NCBI GenBank assembly: GCA_964481075.1
Contig: CAYZSD010000001.1
Location: forward strand, 33,322-97,321
Source of the DNA: MWFE01 sp964481075
GTDB lineage: Bacteria > Bacteroidota > Bacteroidia > Bacteroidales > Tenuifilaceae
Direction: 5' to 3'
Length of the DNA stretch: 64,000 nt
The position numbers and the translations under genes were made by a program. Positions 1-9,112 of the stretch are shown here, piece after piece (position 1 is the stretch's first letter; the number at the start of each line of letters is the position of its first letter). The notes below the pieces were generated by a model that saw nothing but the letters and a program-made list of their open reading frames with translations, made no database searches and had not been told where the DNA came from.

Positions 1-1264
1 AAAGACCCCAAAAGCCAAGAATAACAAGGAAACCTGTTATTACAAAAACTTCAACCCTTCGGTAGATAACAGCATTAATTACGCTTGAAATAAGTTTTCT
101 TAAGCGAAAGTTATCTAGATGCTGTAAGTGCCTTGGCTCGGGTGGAGCCAAATAGCTAAAAATTGCAGGAATCAGCAATAATGATATTATGTAAACCCCC
201 AAAATATCAATTGCAGCAACCAAACCGAACTCTTTTAAAATCTGTATGTTGGTAAAAGCAAATGTACCAAAACCAGCAGATGTGGTAAGGTTTGTGAGGA
301 AAGTAGCGCTACCAATCTTCTGTATAACCCTTTGTAATGCTTTTATCTTATTACCGTGGAGGCTATACTCATGGTGGTACTTATTCAGCAAATAAACACA
401 GTTTGTTACTCCAATTACTGTAATAAGTGGTGGTATTACTGCTGTAAGGAGAGTAATCTCAAATCCAAGAAGTGCCATTATTCCTAAAGCCCAACTAACA
501 GACACAGCCACCACAAGCATCGAGAATAGAACAATTCTAAAAGATTTAAAGAGCAAGTATATTAGAACGGCAGTTATTAGAACGGCAAGAATTAAGAACA
601 TAAACATCTCACTTCTAATCATTTCTCCAACCGAGATCCGAATATAAGGGAGACCCGAATACCTTAGATCGTTTCCACTTACTTCTTTGTAATCGTCACA
701 AATTGATAGAATTCTATCCATGAAGGCAACCCTATCAACAGTACTAATAAACTCATACTTAAGGGTAACCATCATTAGGAAAATGCATGAATCCTTATTG
801 TATAGAATATCCTGATAGAAAGGCAAAGAAAAAGCGACCTCCTTGAGTGAATCTAATGTGCTTTGATGTTTTATGGTATCGGGAAAAATCTTTTCAAATT
901 TAAAAACCTTTTCTTCAACATTCTTTTGGATAGCGAAAATATCAGCTATTGAAAGAACGTTTTCCACACCATCGAGCGAACGAAGCCTTTTTTCAAGAGC
1001 CTGCCATTTCTTGAAGTTTTCAAGTTCGAAAAACGAACAGTCCCGCACCCCAATAACCATGATATTCTCCCCTTTACCAAAAAGATTGGTAACTCCACGA
1101 TAGTGAACAAGCAGAGAGTCGTTGGGTGGAAGCAATGGGGTTGGACGATAGTTGAACCTTAGGGTGGTTACCATGACGAGCATAAAGATGGTAATTACTC
1201 CAATGGCAATCACAATTGTAAGCCTATTTCGTAGAATTATCCTTGCCAGTACTTGAAAAACCAT
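1..1264 (-). CDS. MMPL/RND-superfamily exporter, N-terminal part (cut by window edge)
   Basis: Inner-membrane RND/MMPL-type transporter; about 421 N-terminal residues are visible and the gene continues past the left edge. Read from the ATG at 1264, it begins with a basic N-terminus and one transmembrane helix (about residues 14-34), then a periplasmic domain beginning FNYRPTPLLPPND. A block of hydrophobic helices follows with the MMPL/patched hallmarks PPLITVIGVTN, YLLNKYHHE and TTSAGFGTFAF. This is the hydrophobe/amphiphile exporter (HAE3-like) or hopanoid/lipid-exporter type; family members are commonly 750-900 residues. The substrate cannot be read from sequence. It is divergent from the Na+/phosphate transporter. 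The family assignment is firm; the role in lipid or hydrophobic-compound export is inferred. Confidence 0.85.
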   Translation of the reverse strand, partial: MVFQVLARIILRNRLTIVIAIGVITIFMLVMVTTLRFNYRPTPLLPPNDSLLVHYRGVTNLFGKGENIMVIGVRDCSFFELENFKKWQALEKRLRSLDGVENVLSIADIFAIQKNVEEKVFKFEKIFPDTIKHQSTLDSLKEVAFSLPFYQDILYNKDSCIFLMMVTLKYEFISTVDRVAFMDRILSICDDYKEVSGNDLRYSGLPYIRISVGEMIRSEMFMFLILAVLITAVLIYLLFKSFRIVLFSMLVVAVSVSWALGIMALLGFEITLLTAVIPPLITVIGVTNCVYLLNKYHHEYSLHGNKIKALQRVIQKIGSATFLTNLTTSAGFGTFAFTNIQILKEFGLVAAIDILGVYIISLLLIPAIFSYLAPPEPRHLQHLDNFRLRKLISSVINAVIYRRVEVFVITGFLVILGFWGL

Positions 1265-1290
1265 AAAGATTCAACCAAGAAATTTGAGTA

Positions 1291-1298
1291 CAAATGTA
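1291..1298 (-). promoter_or_regulatory. Bacteroidota -7 box for the MMPL gene
   Basis: The minus strand reads TACATTTG, a perfect match to TAnnTTTG, 27 nt upstream of the MMPL ATG. About 20 nt further upstream only a weak TTTA stands in for the -33 TTTG. The position suits a leader of about 20 nt. Confidence 0.45.
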
Positions 1299-1440
1299 GT
1301 TAAAAAGCATATAATGTTAAACATTAGTTAGATTTTATTATTAAAGGCAACACTAAAGCCAGCTCTCGATACATTAAGAAATCGTTAAAAATTAGCTTTA
1401 AAATAACATTGACATTAAAGAAAGAAAGGTCTGAAAAGAG

Positions 1441-1448
1441 TAATTTTG
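1441..1448 (+). promoter_or_regulatory. Bacteroidota -7 box for the Na+/phosphate cotransporter gene
   Basis: TAATTTTG matches TAnnTTTG exactly and lies 22 nt before the ATG at 1471. No clear TTTG is found at the expected -33 position; a TTGACA lies at 1409-1414, somewhat too far upstream. The 206-bp gap between the divergent genes holds this box, the opposing box at 1291-1298, and nothing else I recognise. Confidence 0.45.
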
Positions 1449-1470
1449 TATTCTTTTAATCTTATGTAAA

Positions 1471-3183
1471 ATGAACTACGGGATAATTCAATTCTTAACC
1501 CTGGTAGGCTCTCTTGGACTGTTCCTCTTTGGCATGAAAATGCTTAGCGAGTCGCTCCAGAAGGTTGCAGGCGACAGGATGCGCACAATCCTTGCTGCAA
1601 TGACCTCAAATCGTTTCAAGGGGATTTTAACAGGCCTTTTAGTGACAACTGTTGTTCAATCGAGCTCGGCTACAACGGTGATGATTGTTAGCTTTGTAAA
1701 TGCTGGACTCCTTTCTTTAGCCCAGTCTATAGGCGTAATAATGGGAGCAAACATTGGAACAACCGTTACCGCCTGGATGATATCTTTGCTAGGGTTTAAA
1801 TTCTCAATTAGCGCAATATCACTCCCTTTGATTGGAATAGGTTTTCCACTAGTTTTCAGCAATAACGACAGTAGAAGATCTTTAGGTGAGCTTATTCTTG
1901 GTTTTGCTATACTATTTTTAGGGCTCGACTTTCTAAAGAACTCTGTTCCTAATATTAGTCAACACCCCGAAATTTTAGAGTTTCTGTCAAACTATACAGG
2001 ACATGGCCTTTTTTCGACACTCCTTTTTGTCGCCATCGGTACCATTCTTACGGTGGTTATCCAATCATCGAGTGCTACAATGGCACTTACATTGGTAATG
2101 TGTAACAATGGATGGATTAGCTTTGAATTGGCCGCAGCAATGGTGCTTGGCGAAAATATTGGAACAACAATTACTGCAAATATTGCAGCCTTAATTGCAA
2201 ACGTTTCAGCCAAAAGAGCCGCCCGGGCGCACCTAATATTTAATGTATTTGGAGTTATTTGGATGCTTTTTGTATTCAAGCATTTTCTGGTGATTATCGC
2301 CAACGTTGTTACAGATATGGGGGGTAATTCACCCTTCGAGAATCCCGAGAGCGTTCCCATTGCTTTATCGCTATTCCACTCAGCATTTAATGTTTTCAAC
2401 ACCTTTGCTTTGGTGATGTTCACTCCCTTTATTGTAAAGATAGTAACAAAACTAGTAAAAAGTAAGGAGGGTGAAGACGAGGAGTTTAGGTTGAAGCATA
2501 TAGGTGTTGGGCTTATGTCAACGGCAGAACTCTCTCTCCTTCAGGCACGAAAAGAAATATTAAACTATTCAAAGAGAACCTATCGGATGTATGGCATTTT
2601 CAATGAGCTATTTACCCAAACTAACGAAAAGAAGTTTAAGGTAATCTATGAACGAATAGAAAAATACGAGGATATTAGCGATAGAACTGAAGTTGAGATT
2701 GCTACTTACTTAAGCAAAGTATCAACCTATGGGCTGAGCGAAGAAAGTTCCAAAAGATTACAAGCAATGTTTCAAATTATTAATGACATTGAGAGCGTTT
2801 CGGATAGCATACATAATCTTGCAAAAATACTTCGTAGAAAGCGTAAGGCAAATATTTGGTTCAACCAGGATTTAAGGGATAACCTAAATACTATGTTCGA
2901 CCTAGTTGATGCTGCTTTCAACATAATGCTCCAAAATCTGGAAGCAGGTTATTCCAATATCAACCTTGGGCCTGCGTATGAAGCAGAGGAAAAGATAAAC
3001 CAGTTCAGAAACAAGTTAAGGAAGGAGCACCTTAAGAACGTAGAAATTGAAAAGTACAAGTATCAAGCAGGTGTGATTTACCACGACCTATTTGCTGAGG
3101 CAGAAAAGTTAGGCGACTACATCATTAATGTTTCTGAAGATATTGCTGAGATAGCAAAGCCAATGAAAAAGGTTTTACCCTGA
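1471..3183 (+). CDS. Na+/phosphate cotransporter family protein with PhoU-like tail
   Basis: Inner-membrane Na+/Pi symporter of the NptA/PNaS type (PF02690 twice, then a PhoU-like domain), 570 residues. The two inverted transport repeats each carry the family signature: QSSSATT at residue 63 followed by GANIGTT near 92, and QSSSATM at about 198 followed by GENIGTT. Hydrophobic helices fill residues 5-330. The last 220 residues are hydrophilic and helical with charged heptads, as in PhoU domains that tune phosphate uptake. The gene is monocistronic, ends in TGA followed directly by an in-frame TAG, and converges on the ATP synthase operon. Family firm; phosphate as substrate is from family knowledge. 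Confidence 0.9.
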   Translation: MNYGIIQFLTLVGSLGLFLFGMKMLSESLQKVAGDRMRTILAAMTSNRFKGILTGLLVTTVVQSSSATTVMIVSFVNAGLLSLAQSIGVIMGANIGTTVTAWMISLLGFKFSISAISLPLIGIGFPLVFSNNDSRRSLGELILGFAILFLGLDFLKNSVPNISQHPEILEFLSNYTGHGLFSTLLFVAIGTILTVVIQSSSATMALTLVMCNNGWISFELAAAMVLGENIGTTITANIAALIANVSAKRAARAHLIFNVFGVIWMLFVFKHFLVIIANVVTDMGGNSPFENPESVPIALSLFHSAFNVFNTFALVMFTPFIVKIVTKLVKSKEGEDEEFRLKHIGVGLMSTAELSLLQARKEILNYSKRTYRMYGIFNELFTQTNEKKFKVIYERIEKYEDISDRTEVEIATYLSKVSTYGLSEESSKRLQAMFQIINDIESVSDSIHNLAKILRRKRKANIWFNQDLRDNLNTMFDLVDAAFNIMLQNLEAGYSNINLGPAYEAEEKINQFRNKLRKEHLKNVEIEKYKYQAGVIYHDLFAEAEKLGDYIINVSEDIAEIAKPMKKVLP

Positions 3184-3222
3184 TAGAATGGTTACTTTTG
3201 GCGAAAAATAAAAATCTGGAGG

Positions 3223-4104
3223 TTACCCCTTCAAAGCTTCAGCCCCTGCAACAATTTCTAGGATTTCTTTTGTAATTGCGGTCTGACGGGCTTTGTTGTA
3301 CTGTAATTTTAATTCTTTAATTAGTTCGGTTGCATTATCGGTAGCCTGATGCATTGCGGTCATTCGCGCACCGTGTTCACCTAATGCGTTTTCCAGCAAA
3401 ACCCGATGAACTTGTCCCTTAATGGCATTGGGAATAACCACGCTTGCAATATGCTCACAGCTTGGTTCAGAAATCTGCTCGCTGTTATCAAGTGATGATT
3501 GAGGGTTTATTTCAATTGGAAGCAGCTGCTTAATAGAAGGTACCTGTACTGCTGGGTTACGATACTGATTGTATGAAAGAAATATTAACTCGAAAGTGTT
3601 GTTAGAGTATTCATTAATAAGATTTTGCGCAAAGTTGATGGAGTCGGGGTAGTTGGGTTTGTTCACAATCAAACTATTTGAGCTTGCATGGACATTGAAC
3701 TTGTTCTTAGTGAAAAAATCAAGCCCCTTTTTCCCAAGGCAATATAGTGTTATGGTTGCTTGTGGATACTTTTTGTGTAACACATCGTCAATAAAATGAG
3801 TTGTATTTTTAATTACATTTTGGTTGAAACCGCCACACATGCTTGAATTAGAGGTCAATACAATGATAGCAATGTTGTTAACGATTCTACTGTTATCTGT
3901 CCATGTACCTAATACCGACAGATTAATCTTAGAGGTAACCTGCTCAAGAACGCTTATAGTTTTTTGAAAGTATTGCTCAAACCTTGAAACTGCTTCGCTA
4001 GCTTTATGAAACTTAGCTGCCGAAACCATTTTCATGGCACTGGTAATTTTCCGTGTTGACGAAACGGAATTTATTCTTGTTCTTATCTCTTTAAGTCCCA
4101 ACAT
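3223..4104 (-). CDS. atpG: ATP synthase F1 subunit gamma
   Basis: Central rotor stalk of F1-ATPase, coupling c-ring rotation to catalysis, 293 residues. The N-terminus has the typical start MLGLKEIRTRINSV followed by SSTRKITSAMKMVSAAK, and the C-terminus has the matching coiled-coil helix (MTAMHQATDNATELIKEL, then NKARQTAITKEILEIV). The middle carries the Rossmann-like domain. It is the last gene of the operon, 4 nt after atpA, and no gene for beta or epsilon follows. Its 3' end faces the Na+/Pi transporter gene with a 39-nt gap and no convincing terminator hairpin. Confidence 0.98.
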   Translation of the reverse strand: MLGLKEIRTRINSVSSTRKITSAMKMVSAAKFHKASEAVSRFEQYFQKTISVLEQVTSKINLSVLGTWTDNSRIVNNIAIIVLTSNSSMCGGFNQNVIKNTTHFIDDVLHKKYPQATITLYCLGKKGLDFFTKNKFNVHASSNSLIVNKPNYPDSINFAQNLINEYSNNTFELIFLSYNQYRNPAVQVPSIKQLLPIEINPQSSLDNSEQISEPSCEHIASVVIPNAIKGQVHRVLLENALGEHGARMTAMHQATDNATELIKELKLQYNKARQTAITKEILEIVAGAEALKG

Positions 4105-4108
4105 ATAT

Positions 4109-5689
4109 TTAGGCCTGGTATTTTGCTATTATTCGCTTAGCAACGCTCGATAAAACCATTCCAACTTCATCATCAAAGAATCCAGAAGTAATAGCATCAA
4201 GTGTATCCTGATGGTTTAGTCTTAGCTCATCAAGAAAATCAACCTCAAAAAGCCTAACTTTTTGGATAGGTATTTGTTTAAGAAGACCAGAAGTGCCACA
4301 GTAGATAATTGAAACCTGTTCGGCAATTGGCATAGGAGAATGAAGCCCCTGCTTGAGGATTTCTACGTTTTTCGCTCCTTTGTCGAGTACGTTTAGAGTG
4401 GCAGAATCAAGATCAGAACCAAACTTTGCAAAAGCTTCAAGTTCTCGGTACTGAGCCTGATCGAGTTTAAGCGTACCCGCAACCTTTTTCATAGATTTAA
4501 TCTGTGCTTTTCCACCCACTCTCGAAACCGAAATACCTACATTGATGGCAGGTCGAACGCCGCTATGAAAAAGGTTTGATTCGAGGAATATCTGCCCATC
4601 GGTAATTGAAATAACATTGGTGGGGATGTAAGCTGAGACATCTCCTGCTTGTGTTTCAATTATTGGCAAAGCAGTTAGTGATCCTCCTCCTTTTACTATG
4701 GGTTTTAATGATTCAGGAAGGTCGTTCATCTGACTTGCAATCTCATCAGAATTAATAATCTTTGCAGCACGTTCAAGAAGCCTTGAGTGAAGGTAGAAAA
4801 CATCACCAGGATACGCCTCTCGCCCTGGAGGTCGTCTCAGAAGAAGCGATACTTCTCTATACGATACAGCTTGCTTCGAGAGGTCATCATAAATTACAAG
4901 TGCTGCCCGTCCGGTATCACGAAAGAACTCGCCAATGGCTGCGCCAGCAAAGGGAGCGTAGAATTGTTGGGCTGCTGGGTCGGAGGCACATGCAGAAACA
5001 ATAACTGTATAGCTCATTGCCCCATTCTCTTCAAGGGTTTTAGCAATAGATGCAACCGTTGAACCTTTCTGGCCTATGGCTACATAAATACAGTAAACGG
5101 GTTCACCCTTTTCGTAGAACGACTTCTGATTTATAATGGTATCAATAGCAATGGCTGTTTTCCCTGTTTGCCTATCACCAATAATTAGCTCACGTTGCCC
5201 CCTGCCAATAGGTATCATGGCATCAATAGCCTTTATTCCTGTTTGCAAGGGTTCATTAACAGGCTGACGGAAAATTACGCCCGGTGCTTTCCTTTCAAGG
5301 GGTAGCTCGTAGCGCTTGCCAGATATAGGCCCTTTCCCATCAATTGGCTCTCCCAGGGTATTAATAACCCGACCAAGCAACCCTTCACCAGCTTGGATTG
5401 AAGCAATTCGATTAGTCCTTTTTACCTGAAAACCTTCCTTCACAAGATGCGATGAACCAAGAAGCACTACCCCAACGTTATCCTCCTCAAGGTTAAGAAC
5501 AATTCCCATTACGCCCGATTCAAACTCCACCAACTCGTTTGAACGGACATTGGAAAGGCCGAAGACACGCGCAATCCCATCACCTACCTGAAGCACGCTA
5601 CCTACTTCTTCAAATCCAGTTTTAAGGTCAAATCCTTGAAGCTCTCTTTTCAGAACTTCTGATACCTCTGATGCTTTAATGTCTGCCAT
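4109..5689 (-). CDS. atpA: ATP synthase F1 subunit alpha
   Basis: Non-catalytic nucleotide-binding subunit of the F1 hexamer, 526 residues, the usual family length. The P-loop GDRQTGKT is at residues 171-178 and the segment PGREAYPGDVFYLHSRLLER, diagnostic for alpha, lies in the middle of the chain. The N-terminal beta-barrel and C-terminal helical domain are complete. The gene starts 3 nt after atpH ends and is followed 4 nt later by atpG, so translation is probably coupled. The partner beta subunit must be encoded elsewhere in the genome. Confidence 0.99.
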   Translation of the reverse strand: MADIKASEVSEVLKRELQGFDLKTGFEEVGSVLQVGDGIARVFGLSNVRSNELVEFESGVMGIVLNLEEDNVGVVLLGSSHLVKEGFQVKRTNRIASIQAGEGLLGRVINTLGEPIDGKGPISGKRYELPLERKAPGVIFRQPVNEPLQTGIKAIDAMIPIGRGQRELIIGDRQTGKTAIAIDTIINQKSFYEKGEPVYCIYVAIGQKGSTVASIAKTLEENGAMSYTVIVSACASDPAAQQFYAPFAGAAIGEFFRDTGRAALVIYDDLSKQAVSYREVSLLLRRPPGREAYPGDVFYLHSRLLERAAKIINSDEIASQMNDLPESLKPIVKGGGSLTALPIIETQAGDVSAYIPTNVISITDGQIFLESNLFHSGVRPAINVGISVSRVGGKAQIKSMKKVAGTLKLDQAQYRELEAFAKFGSDLDSATLNVLDKGAKNVEILKQGLHSPMPIAEQVSIIYCGTSGLLKQIPIQKVRLFEVDFLDELRLNHQDTLDAITSGFFDDEVGMVLSSVAKRIIAKYQA

Positions 5690-5692
5690 GTG

Positions 5693-6244
5693 CTAACTAT
5701 TCAATAAATTAATTTTTGTAAGCCTTTTTCGCAAGCTATCAAGTTCTCCAGCAACGCTCTTGTCAAGTTGTTGGTCTTCGATCGTTAACATGAAACCCCC
5801 AATAATCGAAGGGTTTGTTCTTACCTCAATTTCAACCTCCTTGCTGTATAACTCGGACAGGTATAGTTTGATGGCTTCCTTAGATGTTAGATTAAAATCC
5901 GAAGCAACAACAACTAACACCTTGATAATATCATACCTGTTTCTAAAAGCCTTCTGAAAGCAAAGGATAATTTGCTTGAGATACTTCTCTCTTCGATTCT
6001 TCACCACAAGCCTTACAACATCAACCAGCTGAGGGGAGCATGTTTCTAGTAATGAGGCAATTGACTCGGATTTCTTGGTTAAAGAGACCATGGGTGTGTG
6101 AAGAAGCCTATAAAAATCTGGGTTGCTTTCAATAAGCTCAAGCAAACAAGAGGATTGGTCGTAAACCTGTTTTGCTTGGTCAAGCTCTTCAGCCCAACCA
6201 AGAATAGCCCTTGCATAGCTCATTGCAACTCTACCCTGATCCAT
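5693..6244 (-). CDS. atpH: ATP synthase F1 subunit delta
   Basis: Peripheral-stalk subunit (OSCP/delta family) linking the b dimer to the top of F1, 183 residues. The N-terminal helical domain begins DQGRVAMSYARAILGWAEE and the C-terminal domain has the family pattern IIGGFMLTIEDQQLDKSVAGEL. It starts 1 nt after atpF stops and ends 3 nt before atpA, consistent with tight coupling in the operon. Assignment rests on sequence pattern and on position between atpF and atpA. Confidence 0.95.
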   Translation of the reverse strand: MDQGRVAMSYARAILGWAEELDQAKQVYDQSSCLLELIESNPDFYRLLHTPMVSLTKKSESIASLLETCSPQLVDVVRLVVKNRREKYLKQIILCFQKAFRNRYDIIKVLVVVASDFNLTSKEAIKLYLSELYSKEVEIEVRTNPSIIGGFMLTIEDQQLDKSVAGELDSLRKRLTKINLLNS

Positions 6245-6245
6245 C

Positions 6246-6743
6246 TTAGTTTTTCGTAGTAAGTTCTTCTATTATGTTGTTAATTTGGGTCTCATAGTTT
6301 TTCTTGTCTTCAAGCTCCTTGCGGAGGATACGTTCGGTTGCTTTAACCACTAAGTCCGAAGCATAAGCTTTAAGCTCAAGCTGCGCAATCTCTTTCTCTC
6401 GTTTTATTGCTTCCCGGGCTTGTTCCAGATATTTTTGGGCCTCTTGTTGGGCTTTAAGGGTAGCCTCCTCCAGAATCCGTTCTTTTTGCTTACGAGCTTC
6501 CTGAATAATTGCATCCCTTTCAAGCTGGACCTTCTCTATTAGCTTAGCATTCCGCTCTTCGAGCTGTGCAACTTCATTTCGAGCCAATTCTGCACTATGG
6601 AGAGCCCGTGAAACTAGCTCTTCGCGGTTTTTGATGCCTCCTAGTATTGGCTTCCAGGCAAATTTCTTTAGTATGTAAAGTAAAATACTAAAGGAAAGCA
6701 GCATCCAAAATAGCAAGCCATAATCGGGAGTTATTAAGCCCAT
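6246..6743 (-). CDS. atpF: ATP synthase F0 subunit b
   Basis: Membrane-anchored peripheral stalk subunit, 165 residues. One N-terminal transmembrane helix (about residues 8-25, YGLLFWMLLSFSILLYIL) is followed by a long, highly charged alpha-helix rich in E, K, Q and R that would form the b-b' right-handed coiled coil (residues 40-150). The length is usual for bacterial b. It lies 20 nt downstream of atpE and 1 nt upstream of atpH. Only one b-type gene is present, so a homodimer is expected. Confidence 0.96.
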   Translation of the reverse strand: MGLITPDYGLLFWMLLSFSILLYILKKFAWKPILGGIKNREELVSRALHSAELARNEVAQLEERNAKLIEKVQLERDAIIQEARKQKERILEEATLKAQQEAQKYLEQAREAIKREKEIAQLELKAYASDLVVKATERILRKELEDKKNYETQINNIIEELTTKN

Positions 6744-6763
6744 GATAGTTTGGCTTTAATGGT

Positions 6764-7024
6764 TTACAATAGGATTACCAGAGCGCAAATAATGATTGCG
6801 AAGAAGGAAACACCTTCAATGAGAGCCGCTGCAACAACCATGCTACCACGAATATCACCAGCAGCTTCAGGTTGACGTGCGATTGATTCTAGGGCTGTTG
6901 CACCAATTTTAGCAATACCATACGATGCAGAAGCAACAATAATGCCTGCTGCCAAGGCAGCACCAGTTTTTGCTATTGCCACTCCAGCGATTTCAAGAAG
7001 AATTAGTAAAGTAATCATACTCAA
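6764..7024 (-). CDS. atpE: ATP synthase F0 subunit c
   Basis: Proteolipid of the rotor ring, 86 residues, two transmembrane helices joined by the conserved polar loop ARQPEA (residues 49-54). The ion-binding carboxylate is Glu70 in AALIEGVSFF. Glu70 is followed by Gly rather than Ser, and I see no Gln at the expected helix-1 position, so the Na+ signature known from Ilyobacter/Propionigenium-type c subunits looks absent; H+ coupling is the simpler reading. The alternating-glycine motif of helix 1 (GxGxGxG) is replaced here by S32, S34, G36 and A38. This could change ring packing and stoichiometry. Confidence 0.96.
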   Translation of the reverse strand: MSMITLLILLEIAGVAIAKTGAALAAGIIVASASYGIAKIGATALESIARQPEAAGDIRGSMVVAAALIEGVSFFAIIICALVILL

Positions 7025-7044
7025 TTAGTATTAAAGGTTAGAAA

Positions 7045-8166
7045 CTAGTGATGTTCTGATGTTGCCATACCCAAGAATAATGCGCTTAGCATAGTAAATA
7101 CAAATGCTTGAATAAAAGCAACAAGAAGCTCAAGTATTGTCATGAAAATAGCCAGTAGAATGCTTATTACAGAAATTCCGTATCCAAAATATACATTCAC
7201 AGCTCCAAAAATAAATATCAGACCAAAAAGCACCATTGCAATAATGTGCCCTGCAAGAATATTAGCAAATAGACGTATCATCAGTACACCTGGTTTAATT
7301 AGCCAGCTAGCCAGCTCAACAACCTGCATTATAGGAATAGGGAACTTAAGAAAAACGGGTACACCTGGTGCATTGAAAATCTCCTTGTAAAAGTGCTTAT
7401 TCCCATTAATAAGGATAGTTACTAGAGTGAATATGGCTAAAGCCATTGTAACGGCTATGTTACCTGTAACATTTGCTCCACCTGGGAATATTGGAATTAA
7501 TCCCAAAAGGTTGTTTATCCAAATGAAAAAGAAGATTGTCAACAGGAAAGGGGTGAGCCGCTGATAATGCTTTTCCCCAATTGAAGGTTTAGCAATCTCA
7601 TCGCGAACAAAAAGTATTAAAATTTCCATTAAACCCTGTATCCCTTTTGGTGCTGAGTTTGGGTATTGCTTGTACCTATTACCAATTGAAACGAAAATCC
7701 AGCAAAGTAGAAAGATTGAGAACAGTGCCCCAACAACATTTTTTTTCATCGAAAAATCAAGGGGTAAGGGAGAGTTTTCCAAAACCTCGTTATTTTGGTT
7801 TACCTCAACAATTTTCCCTTTAAGCGCTCCTTCTGTCAAGAGAAAAAAACCTTTGTAAGATGAATGTCCATGATGAAATTTACTAGACCAAAAAGTGAAA
7901 AGCTTTCCTCTTGTTCGACTATATACAATGATTGGCAATGGGATTGAAATGTGATGATGTCCAATGGTTAGAATGTGCCAATCGTGAGAATCGCCAATGT
8001 GATCGAAAATGAATTCGCCAGGATTGAATGCTTTCTTTTTGTGTGTTGAATGTTCATTATCATCTTGGCTTGAAACGGTTTCAACGCCAAAAGCCCCTCC
8101 TTCTGAGAACAAGGAAAAGGCTAGTATAAGAGAAGCGGTTAGTATTATTTGTTTGAAGTTTTTCAC
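7045..8166 (-). CDS. atpB: ATP synthase F0 subunit a, with N-terminal signal and His-rich extension
   Basis: Stator subunit forming the ion half-channels, 373 residues. This is about 100 residues longer than E. coli subunit a because of an N-terminal signal-like helix (about residues 5-25) and a hydrophilic, His-rich domain (HILTIGHHHISI, FHHGHSSYKG) before the membrane core. Long N-terminal domains are common in Bacteroidota AtpB. The core holds the essential arginine in LMIRLFANILAGHI and the C-terminal helix FIQAFVFTMLSALFLG. It is the first of the six ATP synthase genes, preceded by the small membrane protein gene and bactofilin. Confidence 0.96.
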   Translation of the reverse strand: MKNFKQIILTASLILAFSLFSEGGAFGVETVSSQDDNEHSTHKKKAFNPGEFIFDHIGDSHDWHILTIGHHHISIPLPIIVYSRTRGKLFTFWSSKFHHGHSSYKGFFLLTEGALKGKIVEVNQNNEVLENSPLPLDFSMKKNVVGALFSIFLLCWIFVSIGNRYKQYPNSAPKGIQGLMEILILFVRDEIAKPSIGEKHYQRLTPFLLTIFFFIWINNLLGLIPIFPGGANVTGNIAVTMALAIFTLVTILINGNKHFYKEIFNAPGVPVFLKFPIPIMQVVELASWLIKPGVLMIRLFANILAGHIIAMVLFGLIFIFGAVNVYFGYGISVISILLAIFMTILELLVAFIQAFVFTMLSALFLGMATSEHH

Positions 8167-8222
8167 AAAAAAATACTTTGCATTAACCTCAAAAATATAT
8201 ACTTTTTTTATGAAAAATTCTA

Positions 8223-8621
8223 CTATGAGGGTTTTCTTTGATTCAAAATGCGTAAAAAATCGTGAACTCCTTGAATTAGAGTGGAAAAGTAAAGAATGAT
8301 AAAAATCACCAGAAACGGAATGGCATGTTCTGGACGAAAAAATAAGTATATAAAAACAAAAATAATTGACCCAAAAAGTTTTATACCTGTAATAATCATG
8401 AATTGTCGAGCAAATTCCTGATACGTGATTCTATTAACTCTGGTAAAAAATGAAAATGTGATGAGGTTAAGAATGAAAAAGTAAAGAAAAACAAACGGAA
8501 CGAATTGAAAATAGTGCTGAGGTATTATCCAATAAAAAATGAAAGCACAGGTCAAGGCAAGTGCAGTAAAAAGTATCATCGACCTTTTAACGAAACGTTT
8601 AAAGGGTGTTTTTTCTATCAT
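8223..8621 (-). CDS. Small four-helix membrane protein ahead of atpB (AtpI-like position)
   Basis: Unassigned inner-membrane protein of 132 residues with four predicted helices (about 16-33, 40-58, 75-95 and 98-116) and a basic tail (FLRILNQRKPS). It sits between bactofilin and atpB, where bacteria usually encode AtpI/AtpZ-type assembly or Mg2+/Ca2+ transport proteins. I see no sequence motif that proves AtpI, so the role in ATP synthase assembly is inferred from position alone. A separate AtpZ gene, often found here in Bacteroidota, does not fit in the 33-nt gap to bactofilin. Confidence 0.7.
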   Translation of the reverse strand: MIEKTPFKRFVKRSMILFTALALTCAFIFYWIIPQHYFQFVPFVFLYFFILNLITFSFFTRVNRITYQEFARQFMIITGIKLFGSIIFVFIYLFFRPEHAIPFLVIFIILYFSTLIQGVHDFLRILNQRKPS

Positions 8622-8654
8622 ATAAGATTAAAAAAGTTCTTTAGTTCTTTCGCC

Positions 8655-9065
8655 TTAGTTATTCTTTTCCTTGATGTCAACTTTATCGAAAACTTTTCCA
8701 GATAAAGTCTTGTCGGGCTCATTGGTCATGTCGCAGTAACCAGTAAACTTACTGCCAGGCTCAATGGCTAACCGGCTGGTTGACATGTCGCCAACCACCT
8801 TTGCCGTAGATTTTAATGAAAGCAGTTCGCTTACAATAAGTTTACCATCTACAAAGCCCGAAATGTCAGAGTTTTTCGATACAACTTCGCCCTTAATTTT
8901 TCCTGTTTCGCCAACTACAATCTTCCCTTTTGCAGTAATATTTCCAATCAGTGTACCATCGATGCGAAGATCGCCGTTGCAAATGATGTCGCCATGTATC
9001 TCTGTACCAAAGCCAATAAGATTGATGTTGTTGGTTGGTGTTTCGTTTTCGTTATACTTTGCCAT
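8655..9065 (-). CDS. Bactofilin family polymer-forming protein
   Basis: Bactofilin (DUF583), 136 residues, a cytoskeletal scaffold that self-assembles into filaments. The core is a run of short beta-strand repeats (GDIICNGDLRIDGTLIGNI, then KGKIVVGETGKIKGEVVSKN, then LIVSELLSLKSTAKVVGDM), matching the right-handed beta-helix of the family, flanked by disordered termini. It is the first gene after the promoter at 9113-9142 and therefore heads the ATP synthase operon. The N-terminal stretch before the core is short and could bind membrane. Family assignment is firm; a functional link to ATP synthase is only positional. Confidence 0.93.
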   Translation of the reverse strand: MAKYNENETPTNNINLIGFGTEIHGDIICNGDLRIDGTLIGNITAKGKIVVGETGKIKGEVVSKNSDISGFVDGKLIVSELLSLKSTAKVVGDMSTSRLAIEPGSKFTGYCDMTNEPDKTLSGKVFDKVDIKEKNN

Positions 9066-9112
9066 TTCTATAGTTTAAAATATTTGATACAATTCAATAA
9101 ATTAACAACCAG

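Noticed and set aside
873..1103. Open plus-strand frame of 76 codons
   Set aside because: It is antisense to the MMPL exporter gene, whose minus-strand frame is open and has clear family motifs.
4762..5062. Two overlapping plus-strand frames
   Set aside because: Both are antisense to atpA and have arginine-rich, non-protein-like composition.
8764..9078. Plus-strand frame of 104 codons
   Set aside because: Antisense to bactofilin; no homology and no promoter or ribosome-binding site.
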